Source: Candidatus Cloacimonadota bacterium (GTDB lineage Bacteria; Muiribacteriota; UBA6191). Taken from it: a stretch of 42,712 nt of DNA. Each line of letters starts with the position of its first letter. The stretch's first letter is position 1. The position numbers were made by a program, and so were the translations under genes. Under the pieces are notes generated by a model that saw nothing but the letters and a program-made list of their open reading frames with translations, was not told the origin of the DNA and ran no database searches. The DNA is taken from contig JACFNL010000019.1 of the NCBI GenBank assembly GCA_019454875.1, forward strand, positions 1 through 42,712. Reading direction: 5' to 3'. This document shows positions 1 through 5,585 of this stretch, one piece after another.

Positions 1-307
1 GGTCCGGTAAGTGTTTATGAATGAATTCCATGATCCGCTCATAACTCTTCACTAAATTCACATCCACAAAATCTCCGTCATCATAGCGATCCAGATCATC
101 AAGGCCAGGATGTGGAAACACCCGATTTTCACTGTAGCTGGCCTGTTTTCGTTGATAAAGGCTAGCAACCTGCGAGGTGTGATCGGTGATATCAAAATCA
201 CCATCCGCATTGCGATCATAGGTAATCAGAGTCTTTAAATCGTATTGAGTCATAGTTAAACTGGTTTTCCTGGCACCTGGATGCAAAAGCACATTTACTT
301 GGTTCAT
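1..307 (-). CDS. Acidic EF-hand-like small protein, third gene of the AbiE operon (3' end outside window)
   Basis: I do not recognise this gene. Its frame stays open to the window edge (102 codons seen), so the C-terminus is missing. The ATG at 307-305 overlaps the stop of the toxin gene upstream as ATGA, with AGAGG four bases before it, so translational coupling is likely. An internal ATG at 253-251 (MTQYDLKTLITYD) is an alternative start. The segment DRNADGDFDITDH has the acidic spacing of a calcium-binding EF-hand or dockerin-type loop, and a second acidic patch (DDLDRYDDGDFVDVN) follows. AbiE systems normally have two genes, so a coupled third gene is unusual. It could be an accessory or unrelated passenger gene. 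The calcium idea rests only on the motif. Confidence 0.6.
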   Translation of the reverse strand, partial: MNQVNVLLHPGARKTSLTMTQYDLKTLITYDRNADGDFDITDHTSQVASLYQRKQASYSENRVFPHPGLDDLDRYDDGDFVDVNLVKSYERIMEFIHKHLPD

Positions 308-1152
308 TCAACCTCTCCCCGACTCTCTACCATAGCGGCTAAAGCCTTGACCGCACCTATTGCCATCTCCCAGGTAACCTCACTCGCATAGCTGTATTTT
401 TTGCAATACCTTTCCCAATGCACAATCATTGAAGGACTATTGGAAACCATTGTGATTGTATTATGTATACCCGCCATTTGCTCGATTGTGCCGCGTTTTG
501 CGACCGTTTTTTGCAAAGCTTCTTTAAAAATCTCCTTAGCAAATGGCTGTGTCGCAGTGAGAATGTGGATATCGTAAAAATCCCGCATTCTAGTATTGGT
601 TACGCCCCGAGTGACAACAGTCTCAAACTTCTCCGCTAGGACTGTCTCGAGATTGTATGCCAGAATCTCGATTTTCCTGTCCTCAAACATCAGCTTGAAA
701 CTGTATTCAATCTCTTTGGGAGTAACAAAATCACCTGTTGTGATATCAACTTTTAGGCTTTGCCTACTCTGATCAAATTTAGCCGCTATCGATACTCGAT
801 AACCTGGATAATCTGCATCCTCGCGAATTTCCTCAATTCCCAGAAGGGTAAACTCTGCTCCATCGTCAATTGGAGTAAGCAGAACTCGTTCAATGATTAC
901 CATAATCTCTGATGCTGAGAGTGAATGTCCCTTAATGGTCGCATCCATATCCATGGTAGAGCGGGTTCCTATGCCTACCATTGAGGCAATGAGCATGCCA
1001 CCTTTGAGAATAAAGCTGTGTCTGAATTCAGAATTAGCAATACGCTCCAGTAAACGCTCCATCATAAAACTACGCAGTAGTACTTCTGAACCGATATTCA
1101 GCTCACTCGAAAGATTGCGAATCAACGCTTTGAGCTGCACTGATGTCTTCAT
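304..1152 (-). CDS. AbiEii/AbiGii-type nucleotidyltransferase toxin
   Basis: This is the toxin half of a type IV toxin-antitoxin (abortive infection) pair. The 282 residues carry the nucleotidyltransferase signature of the family: a KGG turn at residues 50-52, then RSTMDMD at 64-70, whose two aspartates would hold the metal. Further on are the conserved Lys-containing segment LAEKFE (about 172) and the MRDFYDIHIL block. Family members transfer nucleotides to cellular RNA acceptors such as tRNAs to stop growth during phage attack; the exact target here is unknown. The ATG overlaps the stop of the antitoxin gene (ATGA at 1149-1152), with GGAAG upstream as a ribosome site. The length is normal and no key residue is visibly missing. 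Confidence 0.88.
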   Translation of the reverse strand: MKTSVQLKALIRNLSSELNIGSEVLLRSFMMERLLERIANSEFRHSFILKGGMLIASMVGIGTRSTMDMDATIKGHSLSASEIMVIIERVLLTPIDDGAEFTLLGIEEIREDADYPGYRVSIAAKFDQSRQSLKVDITTGDFVTPKEIEYSFKLMFEDRKIEILAYNLETVLAEKFETVVTRGVTNTRMRDFYDIHILTATQPFAKEIFKEALQKTVAKRGTIEQMAGIHNTITMVSNSPSMIVHWERYCKKYSYASEVTWEMAIGAVKALAAMVESRGEVE

Positions 1153-1742
1153 AAAAGCACTTCCAGATAACTTGTAAGAAGCTTGGCAACACCAAAAGTT
1201 TCTGCCAACTGTGTAAGAGAGTTCAAATTTTTATCTTTGCGTCTGACATACCGTTTGATCGAATCAGTTACAACTGCAATATCCATCTGGTTGCGGTTAC
1301 GAAGGCAGTCGCAGATGGTTCGCTCTAAGCCATAACCGACGACAGTATGCCCAAAAATTGTCGTGAGTTTGACGGTACCTAATTCGTGAAACTCCCGCTT
1401 GATTGTGAATACAGTGAAGCCATCTTGCCTTAGTTTTGTTGTGTTGTAACCACTAGGAACTGTAACTGTGTATCCAAGTGGATCACGATCTGTCAGCTCA
1501 TGCAGGAAAAGAGCCGTTTCATGCGAATAAATAATTTTAGGTCGCAATACTTGAGTAACATACATCTTGTCCACAAGCTCATCAGGTAAGGCATAAATTC
1601 CAAAAGCCACCCTTTCTAAATCTCCTGACTGAACAAACAAACGCAGGCGTTCATTTGAGATGCCTGCCTCATTTGCCTGGGAGGTGGTGAGAATACCACC
1701 ATTTTGAATCAGAATGGATTGAAGTTCCTCAAGCTTTATCAA
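1149..1742 (-). CDS. AbiEi-type antitoxin/transcriptional regulator
   Basis: This is the antitoxin partner of the AbiEii-like gene that follows it. The N-terminus (LEELQSILIQNGGILTTSQA and onward through the GISNERLRLFVQSG segment) is the winged helix typical of AbiEi proteins, followed by GIYALP and the HETALFLHEL block typical of the C-terminal part. Known relatives bind inverted repeats in their own promoter and repress the operon. The frame can open at a TTG at 1754, but GGGAG then lies inside the coding sequence. The TTG at 1742-1740, five bases after GGGAG, fits better and gives 197 residues. The four-base overlap with the toxin supports coupled synthesis. Confidence 0.85.
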   Translation of the reverse strand: MIKLEELQSILIQNGGILTTSQANEAGISNERLRLFVQSGDLERVAFGIYALPDELVDKMYVTQVLRPKIIYSHETALFLHELTDRDPLGYTVTVPSGYNTTKLRQDGFTVFTIKREFHELGTVKLTTIFGHTVVGYGLERTICDCLRNRNQMDIAVVTDSIKRYVRRKDKNLNSLTQLAETFGVAKLLTSYLEVLL

Positions 1743-1814
1743 GATATCTCCCAATTTTGATTTTTATGCTTATATTGTAATCAGTGTAAGCACATAAATC
1801 AAATTTTACCCCCA

Positions 1815-2681
1815 TCAGTAATTCGCCCCCTGCAAAGCCTTTTCAAACTCAGCCTCATTCACAAGTACCAGGGGCTGTTCCTGAGGAACCTTCAAAAATT
1901 TGGCAACATCAAGCCTCAGGCGTTTCTGGAAGTAATAGAGTAGAGCATTGCGAATGGAAATTTTCAAAATACCATTTTGCATATAATAGTCTTTGGCAAT
2001 CATGGCCTGCTGTTCTTCGGACAGCTCAGGATTTGGTTTCAAGACAACCTCAAAATGTTCCTGCCAGATATGATCCTCCAGAGCCGAATACCCATCTTCG
2101 TTTAGCACCTCGCACTCAAGCAGACGGGACAGTAAAAAATCCTTAAACTTATGATCGATGTGGCAGTAGGCCCTGACATGCCAGCGCATCCCATCCGTGG
2201 CCATAGCATGGGGGCTTATCTGTCTGATTTGGGCTTCAGGACGATTTTTGCTCATGGACTGATAATTGATCCGTAAAACTTTATTTTGTCTGATAGCACT
2301 GACCACATCCCTAAGGATTCTGACATCCACCCGGCGCATAGGAACAGGCAAAGAATCAATCAGCGGGACATAAGGCATCCAGTTGTTAGTGACTTCCTCA
2401 GAGTCCATATGAAGCATGGACAGATACTGCTCAGCATCCGGCTGATAAAATCTGGGCTCAAATTCTTTGGATCTGCGATAAACCTTGGCTGACTTATCAT
2501 AGTCCATGTTTTTGGGAGCAACGATCTGATAATACGACAAATCCTTGGATGCCTGGGCAATCGCGATATCAAAGGTGTTCATTAAATCGGCCCGGTTCAA
2601 AGAGCCATACCAGAACAAGCGAAACTCAATAAAACGAAGCCTCTGCTCCGCGCTCCAGGGTAATTTTTCGGTTTGGGTCAT
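1815..2681 (-). CDS. BrxR/CapW-like WYL-domain transcriptional regulator
   Basis: This is a 288-residue defence-type regulator. The N-terminal winged helix (WSAEQRLRFIEFRLFWYGSL, then the NRADLMNTFDI..QASKDL helices) closely resembles the start of BrxR/CapW proteins, which repress BREX, CBASS and other anti-phage loci. A WYL-type ligand-sensing domain follows (VLRINYQS, then RQISPHAMATDGMRWHVRAYC) and a C-terminal winged-helix-like extension. The frame opens at a TTG at 2711, but that lies inside a palindrome that looks like its operator; I chose the ATG at 2681-2679, although no clear ribosome site precedes it. No BREX, CBASS or similar effector is in the window, so it is either an orphan or acts on the neighbouring toxin-antitoxin genes. 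Confidence 0.82.
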   Translation of the reverse strand: MTQTEKLPWSAEQRLRFIEFRLFWYGSLNRADLMNTFDIAIAQASKDLSYYQIVAPKNMDYDKSAKVYRRSKEFEPRFYQPDAEQYLSMLHMDSEEVTNNWMPYVPLIDSLPVPMRRVDVRILRDVVSAIRQNKVLRINYQSMSKNRPEAQIRQISPHAMATDGMRWHVRAYCHIDHKFKDFLLSRLLECEVLNEDGYSALEDHIWQEHFEVVLKPNPELSEEQQAMIAKDYYMQNGILKISIRNALLYYFQKRLRLDVAKFLKVPQEQPLVLVNEAEFEKALQGANY

Positions 2682-2704
2682 ACGATAGTTATACCACAAA
2701 ATAA

Positions 2705-2717
2705 TATACAAAGTATA
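2705..2717. promoter_or_regulatory. Putative operator palindrome upstream of the BrxR-like gene
   Basis: TATACAAAGTATA is a perfect inverted repeat (five-base arms, three-base centre) 23 bases before the chosen ATG. A looser GTAT/ATAC pair continues to 2726. BrxR/CapW proteins are dimeric and bind such palindromes in their own promoters, so autorepression is a reasonable inference. Confidence 0.45.
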
Positions 2718-2751
2718 CTAACATACTAAGTGGATTGTTCTAACGATTCTA

Positions 2752-2880
2752 GCCACTGATCCCATGCTTTTGAAAGCTGCAACAGCCCTTATCTCTGAAA
2801 ACCACCTGATTTAAAATATCCTGTGGGATGTGTTCTCTTTTATTATCTGTGACAGATTGATTTATTGGGTCTGGGCTGCA
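2752..2880 (-). pseudogene. Decayed fragment of an HNH endonuclease gene
   Basis: This stretch is closely similar to part of the intact HNH gene at 3724-4662. It encodes the same linker and start of the nuclease domain (QSVTDNKREHIPQDILNQVV, then FRDKGCCSFQKHG) but stops where the intact protein continues into its His-His core. It has no start region and no catalytic histidines. Its base changes (TATTATCTGTGACAGATTGA) are shared with the other fragment near 28990 rather than with the intact gene. It therefore seems to derive from a different paralogue. Confidence 0.75.
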
Positions 2881-2883
2881 AGG
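2867..2883 (+). repeat. 17-bp direct repeat, left copy, flanking phd-doc
   Basis: GGGTCTGGGCTGCAAGG occurs here and again at 3631-3647. With a few mismatches the similarity runs on for about 11 more bases. The pair brackets the phd-doc module including its promoter. Confidence 0.8.
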
Positions 2884-2899
2884 ACACAAAATACATATT

Positions 2900-2928
2900 T
2901 TGCGCAATCTACATAAAATTCGTATAAT
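2900..2928 (+). promoter_or_regulatory. Sigma-70-type promoter of phd-doc
   Basis: A -35 TTGCGC (2900-2905) and a perfect -10 TATAAT (2923-2928) are separated by 17 bases. It sits 33 bases before the antitoxin ATG and faces it. Confidence 0.7.
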
Positions 2929-2960
2929 GGAAAGCATAAATGAGGCAAAGGAGTATCGTT

Positions 2961-3218
2961 ATGACGATGATCGTAAGCGCATCAGAGTTTCAAAGAAACT
3001 TTGGACAATATAAAGAAGTAGCACAGCGCGAACCTGTCAGCGTGACCAGTAATGGTCGCGAAAGCGTGGTGCTGCTTTCGGCCTCAGAATACCGGGAATA
3101 TCTGAAATACAAAAACGCGCGTTATGCCCATGGCGGTGAAGTCACCGACAGTTTCAAGGACGATGTTGATGTCTTCATGGGCAAGCATGGTGATGTTCTG
3201 GATGGTTTGGCCAAGTGA
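2961..3218 (+). CDS. phd: Phd/YefM-family antitoxin
   Basis: This 85-residue antitoxin belongs to a type II toxin-antitoxin pair. The N-terminal half (MIVSASEFQRNFGQYKEVAQ, then EPVSVTSNGRESVVLLSASEY) is the Phd/YefM DNA-binding fold. The polar C-terminal tail is expected to wrap the toxin. The frame opens earlier at 2940, but AAGGAG lies seven bases before the ATG at 2961, which fixes the start. In this family the antitoxin and the antitoxin-toxin complex repress their own promoter, which here is the strong one at 2900-2928. The stop overlaps the toxin's GTG start (GTGA). The cassette is bracketed by 17-bp direct repeats and HNH-derived sequence. Confidence 0.9.
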   Translation: MTMIVSASEFQRNFGQYKEVAQREPVSVTSNGRESVVLLSASEYREYLKYKNARYAHGGEVTDSFKDDVDVFMGKHGDVLDGLAK

Positions 3219-3616
3219 CCTCAGCGCAAGAACCCAAATGGATCGGTAAAGCACAAACGCTTTATATCCATGAGCAATCTATTGCCCGCCATGGTGGCAG
3301 AGCTGGTATGCGTGATGAAGGAATGTTGGAATCCGCTCTGGCACGCCCAGAAAATTTCTTTACTTATGGAGAAACTGATTTGTTCATTCTGGCCGCAGCC
3401 TATGCGGAGGGGCTCGCCCGCAATCATGCTTTTGTCGATGGCAATAAGCGCACCGCCTATACCGTGGCGGGTTTGTTTCTGCACCTGAACGGATGGACAC
3501 TCGGCATTCCAGATATAGCTACACAAATCAGATTGTTTGAGGATGTTGCGGCTGGAAAAGTAACGCGGGTAAAACTGGCGGCATTCTACCGCAAACACTG
3601 TTTGCCACGCTCCTGA
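3215..3616 (+). CDS. doc: Doc-type Fic-domain toxin (death on curing)
   Basis: This is a 133-residue toxin paired with the Phd antitoxin just upstream. The Fic/Doc core motif is intact as HAFVDGNKRTA (His71 to about Ala81). Canonical Doc is a kinase that inactivates elongation factor Tu by phosphorylation, using this His and the basic residues after it. The length matches the Doc family (about 125-135), which is shorter than adenylylating Fic enzymes. The GTG start overlaps the antitoxin stop, so translation is coupled. Nothing suggests inactivation. Phosphorylation as the activity is inferred from the family. Confidence 0.92.
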   Translation: MTSAQEPKWIGKAQTLYIHEQSIARHGGRAGMRDEGMLESALARPENFFTYGETDLFILAAAYAEGLARNHAFVDGNKRTAYTVAGLFLHLNGWTLGIPDIATQIRLFEDVAAGKVTRVKLAAFYRKHCLPRS

Positions 3617-3630
3617 GCATTGGATACCCT

Positions 3631-3647
3631 GGGTCTGGGCTGCAAGG
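3631..3647 (+). repeat. 17-bp direct repeat, right copy, flanking phd-doc
   Basis: This is an exact match to 2867-2883, starting 15 bases after the doc stop. The two copies are 764 bases apart. Confidence 0.8.
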
Positions 3648-3723
3648 CAGAAAAATACCTCCCAAGCCAAAAGTTAAGCCGCTTCGCTGGAAGGACACGG
3701 TCAAAATATAGCCGCAAGTGATT

Positions 3724-4662
3724 TTATCCCCTGATCCCCTGCTCAAGGCGAAGCTTCCTGATCAGTGCCAAAGATCTGTCAATTTCTTCCTTATGATGAA
3801 GATAAATATGATGTGTTTCACAAAGGATTGCCAGATTCTCCACCGTATTCTGGCCCCCATCTTTTACAGGTTTTATGTGATGAATGTCCAGAAACCGTCT
3901 GTGATGACACCTTCTCCCATGATTTTGAAAGCTGCAACGGCCCTTATCCCTTAAAACCACCTGATTTAAAATATCCTGTGGGATGTGTTCTCTTTTGTTA
4001 TCTGTGACAGACTGACTTGTTGGGTCTGGTTTACTGATTGGGGCAGCCTTCACCGTGACAGATTTCTTTTTTGCTTCTGCCCTTTCTGCCTTAATCATTG
4101 GGTCATGTTTGGCCAAAGCTTCATTTAAGGCCCATTCAAACACTTCGGTTAAAGTCTTGTTGCTCTGGGATTTTTTGCAAAAAACATCCTGGGCCCGTTC
4201 GGCCAAAGCTTTGAAGGATTCGGTGGTATCAATACTTAAACGAAAATAGTCGGCATTAATTCTTTGCCAGAAATCTCGTCTGGGTTTGTAGGTTGAGACC
4301 TTGGCAACCTCTTTTTCCAGCTCCCGGCAGGAGAGTTTTTTAGATTTTTCAATCCACTCCGATTTATTCTCAGAAGTGATGACTGAGGACACTTTTCTTA
4401 GTTTGGCTAGTCCGACTTCCCCAGAATCAATGGCATCTTTCATAGCTGGAATCTGGACGGCTTTTCGAGCTACGGTAATCAAATTACTTACGGTTGCGGC
4501 ACTGATTCCCTGACCTTGATTTAAGTATTCAAAGAGGGAGGAATACCCAAGCTCCAGATAGAACTTGGTGAAATCGGCTTCCTGAGTGAGTTCAATCAAG
4601 AGCCCTTCCTGTTTTCTATACTCAATGACGGTTTCTGTGATTTTTTGATGCAAATTTTCCAT
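3724..4662 (-). CDS. HNH endonuclease with N-terminal helical domain
   Basis: This 312-residue protein is of the type found repeatedly in Bdellovibrio-like genomes. The first 200 residues are helical (YSSLFEYLNQGQGISAATVS, then the ARKAVQIPAMKDAI region) and resemble the DUF222-like part of such proteins. A lysine-rich linker follows. The C-terminal HNH nuclease has CSFQNHGRRC as the first ligand pair region, DIHHIKPVKDGGQNTVENL as the His-His core, and CETHH as the last motif. It should cut DNA using one metal ion; the biological target is unknown. No ribosome site precedes the ATG, and an AT-rich GATAAT box ends only nine bases upstream, so the message may be nearly leaderless. Two broken relatives lie at 2752-2880 and 28845-29062. 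Confidence 0.85.
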   Translation of the reverse strand: MENLHQKITETVIEYRKQEGLLIELTQEADFTKFYLELGYSSLFEYLNQGQGISAATVSNLITVARKAVQIPAMKDAIDSGEVGLAKLRKVSSVITSENKSEWIEKSKKLSCRELEKEVAKVSTYKPRRDFWQRINADYFRLSIDTTESFKALAERAQDVFCKKSQSNKTLTEVFEWALNEALAKHDPMIKAERAEAKKKSVTVKAAPISKPDPTSQSVTDNKREHIPQDILNQVVLRDKGRCSFQNHGRRCHHRRFLDIHHIKPVKDGGQNTVENLAILCETHHIYLHHKEEIDRSLALIRKLRLEQGIRG

Positions 4663-5026
4663 GGATTTATATTATCACGGGGTTTTTGGGCTTGTTTAAA
4701 TCTGTCAAAAGCGGGGGAATTTGGCAATTTTGAAGTTTTTGGGCAAAGGCAATAAAATCGAGCACTCAGAAGGAAAAGAGAGGCATTAAACCCTGAGTTT
4801 TTCGAGGGGTTGCGACACAACACAAAATGGCATTAAAAATCCTGTCAAGAAAAATTTGCTATAAAATGGCCGTGACAGATGAATTTTACCCTGTATGTGT
4901 GGAACATAATACCACCAACACAATGCGAACGGTTCCGTGACAGATAACTTTTTGGTCCCTATGACACACCATCAATTTGTAGGGCAATCATTTTGTTGCG
5001 TTTTGTTGCGTTTTGTTGCACAATGC
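4663..5026. other. Non-coding stretch between HNH gene and ParD-like module
   Basis: I see no credible gene here. The stretch is AT-rich, holds two copies of CCGTGACAGAT (4870-4880 and 4935-4945), an 11-mer also present inside the HNH gene and its fragment near 29040, and ends in three 10-bp repeats next to the downstream promoter. It may hold decayed remnants or a small RNA, but I cannot show either. Confidence 0.5.
4991..5020 (+). repeat. Three tandem 10-bp repeats in the ParD-like promoter
   Basis: TTTTGTTGCG occurs twice and TTTTGTTGCA once, head to tail with no gap. The 10-bp period is close to one turn of DNA, so each unit would face the same side, as expected for cooperative binding by a ribbon-helix-helix repressor. 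Confidence 0.75.
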
Positions 5027-5032
5027 TATTAT
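5003..5032 (+). promoter_or_regulatory. Probable promoter of the ParD-like/RelE-like module
   Basis: TTGTTG (5003-5008) and TATTAT (5027-5032) are 18 bases apart. The -35 lies within the 10-bp repeats, so repeat-bound protein would block polymerase. AGGAGG follows at 5035-5040. Confidence 0.5.
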
Positions 5033-5046
5033 AGAGGAGGAACATT

Positions 5047-5268
5047 ATGGCAACTACAGTCCGGCTTCCAGATTCCATGGTTCTGGAGGCGAAAACCTTG
5101 GCGGCGGTAAATATGCGATCTGTTCCGAAACAGATTGAATATTATTATACCCTGGGAAAAATTGCTGAGAATAACCCAGACCTGCCCATGTCCTTCATCA
5201 AAGAGGTTCTTGCTGCAAAGGCTGAAATGGATAACGGTGATGTGACCCCATTTGAATTCTTAGACTGA
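5047..5268 (+). CDS. ParD-like ribbon-helix-helix antitoxin
   Basis: This 73-residue protein starts MATTVRLPDSMVLEAKTLAA, a ribbon-helix-helix strand and first helix, and continues with SVPKQIEYYYTLGKIAENNP, the hallmark of the ParD-like antitoxin family. The acidic C-terminus (DNGDVTPFEFLD) would contact the toxin. AGGAGG lies six bases before the ATG, a very strong ribosome site. The toxin gene begins two bases after the stop. The tandem repeats in the promoter are a likely binding site for this protein and hence for autoregulation. Confidence 0.82.
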   Translation: MATTVRLPDSMVLEAKTLAAVNMRSVPKQIEYYYTLGKIAENNPDLPMSFIKEVLAAKAEMDNGDVTPFEFLD

Positions 5269-5270
5269 AC

Positions 5271-5540
5271 ATGCAAGTTCAACAGACAGCGAAATTCAAA
5301 AAAGCCTACAAAAAACTGCATGTTAACCAAAGACAGGAACTAAACAAAGCACTTGAGATCATCATCAAAGACCCAACAATTGGGGAGCAGAAAAAAGGGG
5401 ATCTTTCCTGGCTAAGGGTACACAAATGCAACATCATCAATCAGCTCACATTGATTGGATACCAGGTTGATGACCAACAACTGATTCTTGTATTTGTGGC
5501 GTTTGGACCACATGAAAACTTTTATCGTGACTTAAAATAG
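5271..5540 (+). CDS. RelE/ParE-superfamily toxin
   Basis: This 89-residue toxin is paired with the ParD-like antitoxin. It begins MQVQQTAKFKKAYKKLHVNQ, the alpha-hairpin start typical of RelE/ParE/YafQ-like proteins, and ends with FGPHENFYRDLK, where His-Glu-x-Tyr-x-x-Leu is the usual closing motif. It cannot be assigned from sequence alone to ribosome-dependent mRNA cleavage (RelE, YafQ) or gyrase poisoning (ParE). The LDWLRVHK-like central strand (DLSWLRVHK) and compact size favour a RelE-like mRNA interferase. It is basic and of normal length. Confidence 0.82.
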   Translation: MQVQQTAKFKKAYKKLHVNQRQELNKALEIIIKDPTIGEQKKGDLSWLRVHKCNIINQLTLIGYQVDDQQLILVFVAFGPHENFYRDLK

Positions 5541-5585
5541 TGACAATTCTTAAACCAGCCAAACCCGATTCAGGGACAAATCTCC

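Noticed and set aside
2682..2711. Longer start (TTG at 2711) for the BrxR-like gene
   Set aside because: It lies within the palindrome and has no ribosome site; the added residues do not look like the family N-terminus.
2749..2937. 62-codon minus-strand frame as a real small gene
   Set aside because: It only repeats part of the intact HNH protein, and its first codons lie in the phd promoter region; it is treated as a fragment.
3221..3670. 149-codon minus-strand frame opposite doc
   Set aside because: It is antisense to the clear Doc toxin and has no ribosome site or family features.
4991..5020. CRISPR array
   Set aside because: The repeats are 10 bp with no spacers, and no cas gene is present.
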